From: Comamonadaceae bacterium | GTDB taxonomy: Bacteria > Pseudomonadota > Gammaproteobacteria > Burkholderiales > Burkholderiaceae_C | Direction of reading: 5' to 3' | NCBI GenBank assembly: GCA_947378785.1 | Contig: CANCLK010000003.1 | Location: 20,593 to 84,592, forward strand | Length of the DNA: 64,000 nt | Shown here: positions 9,045-19,976 of the stretch, one piece after another | Layout of the letters: each line of letters starts with the position of its first letter | Numbering within the stretch: position 1 is the first letter of the stretch | Notes under the pieces: generated by a model | Told to the model about the DNA's origin: nothing | What the model saw: the letters and a program-made list of their open reading frames with translations, nothing else | The model's database searches: none | Program-made: the position numbers and the translations under genes

Positions 9045-10099
9045 CGCAGCCCCAGTTTTTCCACTTGCACCAACGCCGTTTCGTATTCTTTGCGCAGCGT
9101 TTCTTTGAAGTCGTTCGGTCCTAGGTACGCCACTTCGGCACCTGACGATTCTGTTTCTTTCACGAAGTCCGCATTGTCGGCAAGCGTCCTGATACCTTGA
9201 TCCCACTTGGCGATGATGTTCGCGGGCAAGTCTGCAGGGCCGGCGATACCGCTCCAACCAATGAGTGTGAAACTGTCAGAGCCGGCCTGCTTCGATGTCG
9301 GTGTATGGGGCAGGTGCTTGACACGGGTCGGGGTGCTGACGGCGAGAGCCTTCAGCTGCTTGCGTTCTAGTAGCGGTCCCATTTCGGCTAGGTATTGCGC
9401 GGCAAAGTCGGTCTTTCCAGTGATGACGGCGTCAAGCAGCGGCGCACCCCCTTGCAGTGTGACGCGACCGAGTTGGCGCGGATCCACCCCGCTAGAGCCG
9501 AACAACAGTGAGATAGCGATGCTTCCGACGCCGCCTGGGCCGGAGGTGCCGTACTTGTAGGCTTCCGGCTTTTTGCGGACGTCATCCAACATGTGCTGCA
9601 ACGTGTTCCAGCGCGAATCGCCTTTCACCACAAAAACCAACGGACTCACGCTGGTGCGTGCAACCAGTGTGGGCTGGTCCCATTTGTAGGGTAGCTTGCT
9701 GTCAATCGCCGGATTTTGCGTGGCTTGGCCCGTCGCATTCATCATCATGGTGTAGCCGTCTTTGGGCGCGGCCAGCACATGCAGGGTGCCTGCGGTGCCG
9801 CCCCCGCCAAGCATGTTGACCACGGTGACTGGCTGTTCCCACAAGCGGCTCAGGTGTTTGGCCAAGATGCGGGCATTGATGTCGGTGACGCCGTCAACCG
9901 GGAAGGGCACGATCAGCTTGATTTCCTTCTGCGGGTAATGGGCTGTGGGCACGGTGTCGACTGTGCTACAGGCCGAAAGCGCCGCAACGGTCATGGCCGC
10001 TGCCAGCCAAGTGAGCCCGCTGCGGCGGGAGATGCTGATGGCCTGGATGGACATGCGGCTGTTCCAGTTCTGTTCTGTGGGGGCGAATGTGCTGTTCAT
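9038..10099 (-). CDS. Bug-family solute-binding lipoprotein-like receptor
   Basis: 353 residues from an ATG at 10099 that shares an ATGA overlap with the stop of the upstream Bug gene, indicating translational coupling. The N-terminus has an unusual 15-residue leader before a hydrophobic stretch ending in LSAC, a lipobox, so the protein may be lipid-anchored instead of free in the periplasm. A later start (MSIQ, 10054) would give a more standard signal peptide. Family signatures are IKLIVPFPVDGVTDIN, a Gly-rich NMLGGGGTAG and KDGYTMMM. The usual GG of the first loop (PGG) is replaced by VDG, and a lysine replaces proline in PDGYT, so it is somewhat divergent. The ligand is unknown. It forms a two-receptor pair with the next gene, without permease genes. 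Confidence 0.85.
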   Translation of the reverse strand: MNSTFAPTEQNWNSRMSIQAISISRRSGLTWLAAAMTVAALSACSTVDTVPTAHYPQKEIKLIVPFPVDGVTDINARILAKHLSRLWEQPVTVVNMLGGGGTAGTLHVLAAPKDGYTMMMNATGQATQNPAIDSKLPYKWDQPTLVARTSVSPLVFVVKGDSRWNTLQHMLDDVRKKPEAYKYGTSGPGGVGSIAISLLFGSSGVDPRQLGRVTLQGGAPLLDAVITGKTDFAAQYLAEMGPLLERKQLKALAVSTPTRVKHLPHTPTSKQAGSDSFTLIGWSGIAGPADLPANIIAKWDQGIRTLADNADFVKETESSGAEVAYLGPNDFKETLRKEYETALVQVEKLGLRR

Positions 10100-11085
10100 T
10101 GGGCTTTGATCCCGGCCGCCTTGACGACGACGGCCCATTTGTCGATCTCGCCGAAAATGAGTTGTGCGAATGTGGCTGGGCTTCCGCTCAGCGGTTCACC
10201 TCCGCCGTCTGTGAACCATGCCCGCACATCGGGATCCGCCAGCGCCGCATTGATTTCACGGTTGAGCCGTTCGACGATGTCTTGCGGTGTGCCCCTGGGG
10301 ACGCCGATGCCGGTCACCGCACTGGCTTCGTAACCGGGCAACGTGGCGGCGATGGTCGGAACACCGGGCAGCGCCGCAGACGTCACGGCCGTGGAAACGC
10401 CCAGCGCGCGCAACTTACCTGCTTTCACGGGTTCTATCGCCGCAGACATGGGCTCGAACATCATGTGTGTTTTGCCACCGCCGATGATGTCGACCAGAGC
10501 GGGCCCACCGCCACCGAAGTGCACGATGGGCAGTTCAAGGCCAGCCGTGCGATTGAACAGCAGGCCAGACACATGCGGCGCGCTACCGTTACCGGTCGAC
10601 GCCATGGTGATGCTTGCGCCGCTTTTCGCATAGCCGATGAACTCACCCACGCTGCGGACTGGAACCGACGGGTGCACCACCAGCACGAGCGGTTCGCGTG
10701 TGATCCCCGCGACCGGCACTATGTCGCGCCGGAAGTTGAATGGCAGGTCTGGAAAAAGGGAGGCGTTGATGGCATTGGCCGGTCCGATCAGCAGCAGCGT
10801 GTAGCCATCTGGCGCGGCACCTGCCACCGCAGCGCTCGCAGGGTTGCCAGAACTGCCGGCTTGGTTCAACACATTCACGGGCTGTTGAAGGCGGTGCGCC
10901 AGCGCCTTGGCTATTTGTCTTCCTTGGATGTCGTTCGGGCCACCCGGCGCGAAGCCGATCACCAAGGTCAAGGGGCGGTTCGGGTAATGTCCTTGAGCGC
11001 AGGCGGCCAGCGGGGTGACGGCCATCAGGACGGTTGCGGCCGTCGTGAACAGCCGTACCGCCAGGGGGTGTAATGTGGGGTGCAT
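10096..11085 (-). CDS. Bug-family periplasmic solute-binding protein
   Basis: 329 residues. The signal peptide ends near AACAQG and could be processed as a lipoprotein or as a normal Sec substrate. The family motifs are clear: LTLVIGFAPGGPNDIQGR, LNQAGSSGNPAS and APDGYTLLLIG, followed by the two-lobe Venus-flytrap fold. The receptor is expected in the periplasm, capturing a carboxylate or related solute. Its stop overlaps the start of the next Bug gene by four bases, so the two receptors are made together; tandem pairs of paralogous receptors are common in Bordetella and Comamonadaceae. An AGAGACA lies upstream of the ATG. No TctAB lies nearby; the only pair in the window is at 17965-19976. 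Confidence 0.88.
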   Translation of the reverse strand: MHPTLHPLAVRLFTTAATVLMAVTPLAACAQGHYPNRPLTLVIGFAPGGPNDIQGRQIAKALAHRLQQPVNVLNQAGSSGNPASAAVAGAAPDGYTLLLIGPANAINASLFPDLPFNFRRDIVPVAGITREPLVLVVHPSVPVRSVGEFIGYAKSGASITMASTGNGSAPHVSGLLFNRTAGLELPIVHFGGGGPALVDIIGGGKTHMMFEPMSAAIEPVKAGKLRALGVSTAVTSAALPGVPTIAATLPGYEASAVTGIGVPRGTPQDIVERLNREINAALADPDVRAWFTDGGGEPLSGSPATFAQLIFGEIDKWAVVVKAAGIKAQ

Positions 11086-11140
11086 GTCGGGTTGTCTCTG
11101 TTTATTTTTTATTCGACTGTCTTGCCCTCGACTTGCAGCA

Positions 11141-12283
11141 TCAGGGCATCACGACCTTGCTGAAGAACTGCTCTGCGTGCACAGGGTCCAAGGTTTTGAG
11201 TTGCTTGTAAACGTCCCGAACCTTGCTCCGTTGCCCAGAGCGTTCGTAATGCTCGCCTAGGGTGTACCAGCCCACGGCATCTTTGGGGTCAATGCTCAGG
11301 GCGTGCTGAAACGCGTCAATGGCCTTTGCACTTTGGCCCATCCGGGTGTGGGCGGTAGCCACGAGGAACCACACGTCAGCATCCTCTGGGTTGACGCGAA
11401 TAGCCTCCCTCCAAGCCTCGATGGACTGCGTGGTCTGGCCCGTCCGGTAAAAAGCAATGCCGAGGCTTTTCCATGCGTCGTCGTTGTCGGCCTCGGCTTG
11501 GGTCCATTGGTTGCTGTGCTCTAGCAACGCAGGCCAGTTTTTGACAGATTCCAATTCCTTTGATTTCTTTTGCCACTGTGTTTCGAGCGGCACCAGTGCA
11601 ACAAGCGGAGGCAAGGGGGCAGGGCTGCTGCGCTGAGCCAACTCGTTGACCCATTCAATAGGAATAGCGAAGTTCAGGTTTTGGCCATCAGCCATGTAAA
11701 AAGTGGTCAGACCCACGAGTGCACCACTTTCGTCGAACAAGCCGCCACCGCTGGAACCGCGAGAGATGGCTGCAGTGGTTTGGATATAGCGTCCCCCTGT
11801 ACGCTCGCGAAAGCCTGAGACGATGCCGTCCGACAGTGTGAGGGCTAGCCCTTTGGGCGTCCCCAGTGCGTAGACTTTTGCACCTACCTTGAGCGTCTTT
11901 GAATCGCCGACCATGGCGGCCGGAACATCCAAACCTGCGACCGTGAGGGAGCACAGGTCGCGCGGCCAATCAGAGTGATACAGACTCGCTGAGTACTCAT
12001 TGCCTTTGGTGCGAACCGTCAGTTGCTGGGTGTTTTTGATGACGTGGCAGTTGGTCACGACATGACCGTTACCCAGCACGACGCCACTGCCGGTGATTTG
12101 CTTTTTTGTCTGGAGGTTCACGCTTTTAACAACCACCGTGCTGATGGCGGCTTGTTCATAAACTTCGCTGGCAGTCTTTCCATGGCTGTTTTGCGCTGCA
12201 AAGGTGAAGTGCAAGAAGACTGTCGCGAGCACAAAATGCATCAGCGGTAAACGCATGGGGTGACTCTTCAAAGGTGGGCTCAT
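11141..12283 (-). CDS. Secreted trypsin-like serine protease with C-terminal TPRs
   Basis: 380 residues: a hydrophobic signal segment to about residue 30, a chymotrypsin-fold protease domain, then tetratricopeptide repeats. The catalytic triad is visible as H80 (VVTNCHVI), D109 (WPRDLCSL) and S178 (SRGSSGGGLFD). From about residue 245 to the end, degenerate TPRs such as AWKSLGIAFYRTGQTTQSIEAW and WYTLGEHYERSGQ suggest a protein-interaction surface. It is related to the HtrA/Deg group but has no PDZ domain. The periplasm is the likely location. An alternative ATG at 12256 has a slightly better GAAGAG upstream and would shorten the signal peptide by nine residues. The substrate is unknown. The neighbour at 12315-12716 is another small secreted protein. 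Confidence 0.85.
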   Translation of the reverse strand: MSPPLKSHPMRLPLMHFVLATVFLHFTFAAQNSHGKTASEVYEQAAISTVVVKSVNLQTKKQITGSGVVLGNGHVVTNCHVIKNTQQLTVRTKGNEYSASLYHSDWPRDLCSLTVAGLDVPAAMVGDSKTLKVGAKVYALGTPKGLALTLSDGIVSGFRERTGGRYIQTTAAISRGSSGGGLFDESGALVGLTTFYMADGQNLNFAIPIEWVNELAQRSSPAPLPPLVALVPLETQWQKKSKELESVKNWPALLEHSNQWTQAEADNDDAWKSLGIAFYRTGQTTQSIEAWREAIRVNPEDADVWFLVATAHTRMGQSAKAIDAFQHALSIDPKDAVGWYTLGEHYERSGQRSKVRDVYKQLKTLDPVHAEQFFSKVVMP

Positions 12284-12314
12284 GGTTTGATTCTGAAAGA
12301 AGGAAACGACTGCG

Positions 12315-12716
12315 CTAATGGCTCGCTTTTAATCTGAGCATTTGCTCAATCGTCAAATCGACCATGCAGAAATATTGATTCACAAGTGGGTTACCACCGA
12401 CGTCGATGGCGCCTTCAAATCGACACCACGCGTTGCGAAATTTAACCCATTCACGTTGTCCCTCGATTAATTTTTTTCGGGACTCCCCAGTGTGTAATGA
12501 CAGACTTTCTTTGTATTCGTCATTCAGCTGATCGTCGTATTTTTTGAGTTCTACTTTTAGGCAATCAATGCGGCTCTGCGTCACCAGAGGCTGTTCGATA
12601 GCCCTGCCCATACAGTCCGCGAAAGCTTTTGAGTCTGCCAATTGAGGTTGTAGCGTGACGGCATGTGCTGCCGTCAAAATCCAGCAGAGCCCCATCACTA
12701 AAAAGCTTTTTTTCAT
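12315..12716 (-). CDS. LprI-like (DUF1311) small secreted protein
   Basis: 133 residues with a clean signal peptide (MKKSFLVMGLCWILTAAHA). The mature part shows the DUF1311/LprI pattern: spaced cysteines, a Lys/Glu-rich helix (DQLNDEYKESLSL), the core EGQREWVKFRNAWCRFEGA, a glycine-rich segment and a C-terminal CMVDLTIEQMLRLK. LprI proteins inhibit lysozyme in Mycobacterium, but most family members, including this one, have no tested function. The reading frame continues upstream to 12803 but would overlap the next gene, so the ATG at 12716 is chosen. It lies 13 bases after the ICL-family lyase gene and may be transcribed with it. Confidence 0.8.
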   Translation of the reverse strand: MKKSFLVMGLCWILTAAHAVTLQPQLADSKAFADCMGRAIEQPLVTQSRIDCLKVELKKYDDQLNDEYKESLSLHTGESRKKLIEGQREWVKFRNAWCRFEGAIDVGGNPLVNQYFCMVDLTIEQMLRLKASH

Positions 12717-12729
12717 CGGCGGCTGCGGC

Positions 12730-13590
12730 TCACTGGTATTTCTTTTCCATGGCATCCCACTGCGGCTTGCCGACGAGCCGTTGGCGCTCAGCGAAGGAAG
12801 CAACCAAGCCAGAGTCTTCGTCGATGCGCTGGGTGTCTCGCAAAAGGGTCAGCGCTTTTTGCATCCCGGATACCGCACCTTGTAGCGCAGCGTTGGCATA
12901 GAGCACGATGCCATAACCCAGCCCGGCTAATTCTTCGGCGCTGAAAATCGGGGTTTTGCCGCCAATCACCATGTTCATCAGTTGTGGACTCTTTAGACGC
13001 GTTGGCAGTGCGCGAATTTCATCAGCAGTGGTCACAGCTTCAACAAACAAAATGTCTGCGCCGGCTTCGCTGAACAACTGGGCGCGCTCAAGTGCGGCCT
13101 CAAAGCCATAGACCGCACAGGCGTCCGTGCGGGCCATGATGAGCAGGTCAGGGTTGCGGCGCGCGTCTACCGCGGCCTTGATCTTGCCGATCATTTCGAT
13201 GGTGGTGATGACTTCTTTGCCAGAAAAATGGCCGCAGCGTTTGGGGCTGACCTGGTCTTCTATTTGGATGCAATCGGCACCTGCTCGCTCAAGGGTGCGG
13301 ACGGTTTGGTAGGTGTTGAGGGCGTTGCCAAAGCCGGTGTCGGCATCGACGATCAGCGGCACATCGACCGCATCGCGGATGCGGGCAGTGTGGTCGGCAA
13401 TATCGCTCAAGCCCATGAAGGCCTGATCGGGCAACGCAAACGTCATGTTGGTCACACCAGCACCCGTGACGTAAATGGCTTGAAACCCCAAGTCAACAAT
13501 GACGCGCGCAGACAGAGCGTTGAAGGCGCCCGGAACGAGGATTCCACGGCGTGCCTCAACGAGAGTCCGAAGTTGTTTTTTGGTGCTCAT
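12730..13590 (-). CDS. Isocitrate lyase/PEP mutase-family C-C lyase
   Basis: 286 residues forming one (beta/alpha)8 barrel. The metal-binding motif DADTGFGN is at 82-89 and the mobile gating loop motif KRCGH at 117-121. The cysteine of this loop acts as acid/base in lyases of the family; mutases that act on phosphonates usually lack it, so a lyase is expected, for example of methylisocitrate, 2,3-dimethylmalate or oxaloacetate type. Family members are often misannotated as carboxyvinyl-carboxyphosphonate phosphorylmutase. It starts with TGATG, sharing one base with the stop of the upstream Bug gene, so uptake of the substrate acid by that receptor is plausible. The exact substrate is open. 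Confidence 0.88.
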   Translation of the reverse strand: MSTKKQLRTLVEARRGILVPGAFNALSARVIVDLGFQAIYVTGAGVTNMTFALPDQAFMGLSDIADHTARIRDAVDVPLIVDADTGFGNALNTYQTVRTLERAGADCIQIEDQVSPKRCGHFSGKEVITTIEMIGKIKAAVDARRNPDLLIMARTDACAVYGFEAALERAQLFSEAGADILFVEAVTTADEIRALPTRLKSPQLMNMVIGGKTPIFSAEELAGLGYGIVLYANAALQGAVSGMQKALTLLRDTQRIDEDSGLVASFAERQRLVGKPQWDAMEKKYQ

Positions 13591-14564
13591 CAGTCTTCTT
13601 TCATGCGCGCAGCCTTGACGAGTTCGCCCAGTCGTTTACGTTCTGCATCGACGAACTTGACGAACTCTTGTCGAGTTCCGCCGACGGGTTCAATCCCCAG
13701 TCCTCGCAGCTTGTCAGCGTTGGCAGGGTCGTGTATGGCCTTGTCAACAGCGGCCGCTAATTTGTCCATGATCTCCGGTGGTGTGCCTCGGGGGGCATGC
13801 AGACCGGCCCAGTGTGCAATTTGCAGATCGGAGAAGCCCTGTTCCATAGCCGTAGACAGTTGTGGGTAAGCCGAGATGCGCTGGGTCCACGTGGTGGCCA
13901 GTGCCTTGAAACGACCATCGCCCCGGATATGCGGCAGCGCGATGATGCTGGCCTCAGAGGTGCCCTCGACCTGTCCACTCAGGACGGCGGTGGTACTTTC
14001 CGATCCGCTTTTGTAGGGCACGGGCTGTAGTTTTGCACCGTATTTCACGTTCAGCATTTCCGCGACGAAGTGCGGCGTGCTGCCTGTACCGGCCGTGGCG
14101 AAGTTGAAGCCTTGGCCTTTTTTGGAGGCGTCTACGAAATCACGCAATGTCTCATAAGGCGCAGCTTTAGGGACCACGATGACGGAGGGCGCCACGCCAA
14201 TCATGACAACCGGCATCAGGTCGTCGTCTTTGAATGGCAGCGATTTCTTGATCATGCTGTTTGAAATAACCCCTGCAGCGCTGATCAAGAATGTGTAGCC
14301 ATCGGGCGTGCTCTTGGCGACGATGTCTGCGCCCAATGAACCACCCGCACCACCGCGGTTTTCAACGATCACGGTCTGGCCGAGTACTTTGCTGGCCCCT
14401 TCGGCAGCCGCGCGGGCCATCAGGTCGTTTGCGCCACCGGGGGTGAACGGCACGATGAAGCGCACTGTCTTGGTGGGCCAGGTTTGCGCCTGAGCTTGGG
14501 TCAAGACGCACAGCAGTGCCGTTGCAGCGCTGGCAACGGCGAAGCGCTTGAATGAAAAATGCAT
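13590..14564 (-). CDS. Bug-family periplasmic solute-binding protein
   Basis: 324 residues with a signal peptide ending in LTQAQAQ. Signatures are VRFIVPFTPGGANDLMAR, ENRGGAGGSLG and TPDGYTFLISAAG. The chosen ATG at 14564 has AAGGTAAA upstream; the frame extends to 14642 without any family match. One base is shared with the start of the ICL/PEP-mutase-family lyase gene, suggesting that receptor and enzyme handle the same compound. It follows another Bug gene 28 bases upstream on the same strand. The ligand is unknown; carboxylates of the C4-C6 range are typical of the family. Confidence 0.88.
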   Translation of the reverse strand: MHFSFKRFAVASAATALLCVLTQAQAQTWPTKTVRFIVPFTPGGANDLMARAAAEGASKVLGQTVIVENRGGAGGSLGADIVAKSTPDGYTFLISAAGVISNSMIKKSLPFKDDDLMPVVMIGVAPSVIVVPKAAPYETLRDFVDASKKGQGFNFATAGTGSTPHFVAEMLNVKYGAKLQPVPYKSGSESTTAVLSGQVEGTSEASIIALPHIRGDGRFKALATTWTQRISAYPQLSTAMEQGFSDLQIAHWAGLHAPRGTPPEIMDKLAAAVDKAIHDPANADKLRGLGIEPVGGTRQEFVKFVDAERKRLGELVKAARMKED

Positions 14565-14592
14565 GAATTTACCTTGCTTGTGTGGGCCGACC

Positions 14593-15585
14593 TCAGTCGA
14601 CCTTGATGTCACCGGTCTTGATGACTTGCGCCAGTTTTTCAATCGAGGTTTTGATCCAGCCGCCGAACTCTTGCGGTGTGCCGGTTCTTGGGATAACGCC
14701 GTTCAATTCGAACTGCGCTTGAATCTGTTTGTCTTGCAGCGCATAGGCCACCGCATCGTTGATTTTGGCGATCACTGGTGCTGGCATACCAGCGGGGCCC
14801 ATCAGCCCGCACCAAGACTCAAACAAGTAGCCTGGCACGCCGGCTTCGGCCAGTGTAGGCACGCTAGCCAAGCGAGGAAAGCGTTGGCTCGAGCTGATGC
14901 CAAGCGCGCGAACCGTACCGGCCTTGAGATGCGGCTCCATACTGCCGACGGTGTCGAACATCAACTGAATTTGGCCTGAAATGAGGTCGGTGCGCGCTGA
15001 GCTTGCCGCGCTGTAGGGGATGTGCAGCATCTTGATGCCGGCCATCTGGTTCATCAGCTCCATCCCCATGTGGTAAGTGTTCCCGATACCGCCAGAGCCA
15101 TAGGACAACTTGTTTGGGTTGGCTTTGGCGTAATCGATCAATTCCTTGACGGAGTTGACAGGTAAATTTTTATTAACTGCGAGCACTTGGGGAAAATTGC
15201 CGATGGGCGTCACGGGCACCAGTTCACGCTGCATGTTGTAACCGCGCTTGGGATAGAGCGACTCACCCGCGGCGTGTGTTTCGGACACAAACACCAGTGA
15301 ATAGCCGTCTGGTGCAGACCGGGCCACAGCATTCAGACCGATGGTCCCAGCCGCCCCGGCGCGGTATTCCACGATCACTGGCTGACCTAATTTTTCGCTC
15401 ATCTTGGGCGCGATCAAGCGCGTCAGGATGTCTGCTACCCCGCCTGGTGCTGAGGGGACGATGACTTTGATCGGCTTGTTGGGAAAGTTGGCGGCGCCTT
15501 GCGCCCAAACGCCGCTGCCAGCTGTCAGTAGCGTCGCACCGGCCATGGACAAAACGGCACGGCGCGTTGGGGTGATTTGTTGCAT
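14593..15585 (-). CDS. Bug-family periplasmic solute-binding protein
   Basis: 330 residues. The N-terminus MQQITPTRRAVLSMAGATLL contains a twin arginine before a hydrophobic stretch and could be exported by Tat or Sec. Motifs are IKVIVPSAPGGVADILTR, EYRAGAAGTIG and APDGYSLVFVSE. It is the first gene of a minus-strand string of receptor, receptor, lyase and LprI-like protein, and its 5' side faces the chitinase-like gene across about 490 bases, where its promoter should lie. The ligand is unknown. The presence of two closely spaced but clearly different receptors suggests distinct specificities. Confidence 0.87.
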   Translation of the reverse strand: MQQITPTRRAVLSMAGATLLTAGSGVWAQGAANFPNKPIKVIVPSAPGGVADILTRLIAPKMSEKLGQPVIVEYRAGAAGTIGLNAVARSAPDGYSLVFVSETHAAGESLYPKRGYNMQRELVPVTPIGNFPQVLAVNKNLPVNSVKELIDYAKANPNKLSYGSGGIGNTYHMGMELMNQMAGIKMLHIPYSAASSARTDLISGQIQLMFDTVGSMEPHLKAGTVRALGISSSQRFPRLASVPTLAEAGVPGYLFESWCGLMGPAGMPAPVIAKINDAVAYALQDKQIQAQFELNGVIPRTGTPQEFGGWIKTSIEKLAQVIKTGDIKVD

Positions 15586-16071
15586 AAGTTTGTCTTTGTT
15601 TGATGAGGGTCAGTCTTGGATAAAACTGGTTTAAACCTTGTGATTTTTGCCCACTGATGGGCTCGTCAAGATTTTAGATGGGCCAGGGAGGCGTCTGCGG
15701 CAGGGTAAATACCATGCGACCTCAAAACCGAAAAATTCGCTGACTTGTAAAAAGATTCAGATTTCGTCACGACCCTGTCGAGCTCGCAAAACCAATTGGA
15801 AATACCCTTTGCTTGGATCAAAGCCACCCTGACTTTGTACTGGCTTGATGCGTATTCCCGAGTTTTCCCAAGTGCTCAACGGTCGCACTGCAAGTTACAC
15901 ATTGGCGTTGACGCTCCAAAGTCTGATCAAGAAGATGGCTATGCAAGTGTGGAACTGGTTGCACAGATGTGTTGCTCATTCCATGCTCGTCTGCGATGGC
16001 GTAAAGCGGCATGCGAGTGCCTTCATGTGTATCGCCAGCCCCATTATCCTTTTATTCCAAGGAGAAAAATT
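15586..16071. other. Divergent intergenic region, about 490 bases, no gene seen
   Basis: AT-rich compared with its surroundings. It must hold the promoters of the Bug operon (leftward) and of the chitinase-like gene (rightward). The chitinase frame is open back to 15796, but the residues it would add have no signal-peptide or domain character, and a strong AAGGAG stands just before the ATG at 16072. I see no convincing sigma-70 pair or RNA element. Confidence 0.5.
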
Positions 16072-17865
<1,794 letters not shown>

Positions 17866-17918
17866 GTCTGCGCTGGGCAAAAGCCAGCGGCTTTAATCGC
17901 CGCAATGCTTGTTCCGAA

Positions 17919-17943
17919 AAAGAGCGCCTCAAGTGCGCTCTTT
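17919..17943. terminator. Hairpin terminator between convergent chitinase and tctA genes
   Basis: A perfect 9-bp stem AAAGAGCGC/GCGCTCTTT with a 7-base loop lies 54 bases after the chitinase stop and 22 bases beyond the tctA stop. A- and T-rich ends on both sides allow it to work in both directions. Confidence 0.75.
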
Positions 17944-17964
17944 CTCAGGCTTCGAAACTTCTCA

Positions 17965-19473
17965 TCACTCGACAAACGCCTCTTCGCGTTTCTTCTTCAC
18001 CGCGGGCAACAATACAACCAGCAGCATGAACACGCAGACGACCAGCAATCCAGCAGACAGTGGGCGCGTGACGAAGGTGCTCCAGTCGCCGCGCGACAGC
18101 AGCAATGCGCGGCGCAAGTTTTCTTCCATCATGGGGCCGAGGATCAAACCTAGCAGCAAGGGTGCGGGCTCCACGCGCAGTTTGTTGAAGACATAGCCAA
18201 TGATGCCGAACACGCCCACCACCCAGATGTCCCAAGTGTTGTTGTTGGTTGAATAAACACCAATAGCGCAGAACAGCACAATCGACGGAAACAGGTAGTG
18301 GTAGGGGACTTTGAGTAGTTTGATCCAGATGCCTATCAGCGGCAGGTTCAAAATGATCAACATCGCGTTACCGATCCACATAGAGGCAATCAAGCCCCAG
18401 AACAGTTCTGGGTTGCTGGTCATCACCTGTGGGCCGGGCTGGATGTTGTGGATCGTCATCGCGCCAATCATCAGCGCCATCGTTACCGTCGATGGGATGC
18501 CAAGTGTCAGCAACGGAATGAAGGCCGTCTGCGCTGCGGAATTGTTCGCGGCTTCAGGACCCGCCACGCCGCGAATATTGCCTTGACCGAACGGCACTTC
18601 GCCGGGTCGACCTTTGACCTTTTTCTCGATGGTGTAGGCTGCAAAAGCAGCCAGCGTGGCCCCTGCACCAGGCAAGATGCCGAGGGTGCAACCAAGCAAG
18701 GTGCCACGTAAGATGGCCGGCGTCATGTCCTTCCAGTCTTGCTTGGTTGGGTACATGCCTGCAATCTTGATGCTGGTGACTTCGCGTTCAACCTCTCGCT
18801 GTGCCAAGTTGCTGATGATTTCGCCATAACCAAAAATACCCATGGCAATCGCGACAAAACCAATCCCGTCTGTCAACTCAGGCACGTCAAAGCTGTAGCG
18901 CGCTACACCCGAGTTCACGTCGGTTCCGACCAGGCCGATCAACAGACCCAAGAAAATCATGCCCACCGCTTTGAGCAGCGAACCTGATGCCAGAACCACG
19001 GCACCAATTAGACCGAGTGTCATCAATGAAAAGTATTCTGCAGGACCAAACTTGAAAGCCAGCTCAGTCAGTGGCGGCGCAAAGGCTGCGATCAACACGG
19101 TACCGACGCAACCAGCAAAGAACGAACCAATGCCGGCGGCAGACAAGGCTTGCCCCGCTCGTCCTTTTTTGGCCATTTGGTAACCATCAATCACGGTCAC
19201 GACCGATGACGACTCCCCTGGTAGATTGACCAAAATGGCGGTGGTGGATCCGCCGTACTGTGATCCATAGTAAATGCCAGCCAGCATGATCAGTGCCGAC
19301 ACGGGCGGCAGCGCGTAGGTGGCGGGCAGCAGCATGGCGATGGTCGCGGCGGGGCCAATGCCCGGCAACACGCCGATCAGGGTGCCCAACAGGCATCCAA
19401 CCAACGCGTAGGTCAGGTTGACGGGTGTGAAGGCGACACCAAAACCCAAAGATAAATTTGCAATCAGTTCCAT
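17965..19473 (-). CDS. tctA: Tripartite tricarboxylate transporter, large membrane subunit TctA
   Basis: 502 residues, the usual TctA length, with about 11-12 membrane helices. The family motif near the N-terminus, GVLPGIGPAATIAMLLP (residues about 38-54), is present, and its inverted counterpart GILPGAGATLAAF appears in the second half. TctA forms the transport channel for Na+- or H+-coupled uptake of carboxylates delivered by a Bug/TctC receptor. A good AAGGAA precedes the ATG, and tctB ends 11 bases upstream. No receptor gene belongs to the same operon; the nearest is at 22398-23387, beyond the E1 genes. It is the only TctA in the window. Confidence 0.95.
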   Translation of the reverse strand: MELIANLSLGFGVAFTPVNLTYALVGCLLGTLIGVLPGIGPAATIAMLLPATYALPPVSALIMLAGIYYGSQYGGSTTAILVNLPGESSSVVTVIDGYQMAKKGRAGQALSAAGIGSFFAGCVGTVLIAAFAPPLTELAFKFGPAEYFSLMTLGLIGAVVLASGSLLKAVGMIFLGLLIGLVGTDVNSGVARYSFDVPELTDGIGFVAIAMGIFGYGEIISNLAQREVEREVTSIKIAGMYPTKQDWKDMTPAILRGTLLGCTLGILPGAGATLAAFAAYTIEKKVKGRPGEVPFGQGNIRGVAGPEAANNSAAQTAFIPLLTLGIPSTVTMALMIGAMTIHNIQPGPQVMTSNPELFWGLIASMWIGNAMLIILNLPLIGIWIKLLKVPYHYLFPSIVLFCAIGVYSTNNNTWDIWVVGVFGIIGYVFNKLRVEPAPLLLGLILGPMMEENLRRALLLSRGDWSTFVTRPLSAGLLVVCVFMLLVVLLPAVKKKREEAFVE

Positions 19474-19484
19474 TTTTATATTCC

Positions 19485-19976
19485 TTAGTAGCCGGTGATG
19501 AAGTCAGGCCACACGGGGAACTGAAGTGCCAGTGCCATGACGAACACCAGATAACTGCCAGCAGCTAGGACCGTTGCGAGGTAGAGGGTTCTTAAGAATT
19601 TCCAATCGGCTTGGGCCATGCTGGCGATGAAGGTCAAGGCATAAATGGCAATGATCAAACCAAAGGCCGGCAGCGAAATGCTTCGAAGCCCTGCCAGCAA
19701 TAAACCAAACACAAAGTTAGCGGCGATGATGTAGAACAGTGGCCGCCATGCCCATGGGCCAATCTTGTCACCATCAACGGAATTGACGACCAGTGCGTTG
19801 AACATGATCAAGATACCAATCAGGGCCATCACGCTGCCCAACAGCAGCGGAAAGTAGCCCGGGCCCATCCGTGCGGCGTCACCCACGTTGTAATTGGTCG
19901 CCCCCCATGCGAACGCTACGCCCATCACGAGGAACATCAGTCCTGAATAGAAGTCTGCTTGACTTTTGATTTGCAA
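19485..19976 (-). CDS. tctB: Tripartite tricarboxylate transporter, small membrane subunit TctB
   Basis: 163 residues with four membrane helices, the length and topology normal for TctB, which packs against TctA. The start is a TTG at 19976 supported by GAAAGG seven bases upstream; the first in-frame ATG (19934) would remove most of the N-terminal cytoplasmic part. It is transcribed with tctA. A gap of about 440 bases separates it from the E1 beta gene, so tctBA probably has its own promoter. Confidence 0.9.
   Translation of the reverse strand: MQIKSQADFYSGLMFLVMGVAFAWGATNYNVGDAARMGPGYFPLLLGSVMALIGILIMFNALVVNSVDGDKIGPWAWRPLFYIIAANFVFGLLLAGLRSISLPAFGLIIAIYALTFIASMAQADWKFLRTLYLATVLAAGSYLVFVMALALQFPVWPDFITGY

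Noticed and set aside
10087..11073. A 328-codon plus-strand frame
   Set aside because: It is antisense to a complete Bug receptor gene and has an unnatural composition (Arg, Gly, His); no family resemblance.
15796..16071. Extension of the chitinase-like protein upstream by 92 residues
   Set aside because: The extra residues contain no signal peptide or domain, while the ATG at 16072 has a strong AAGGAG and a proper signal peptide right after it.
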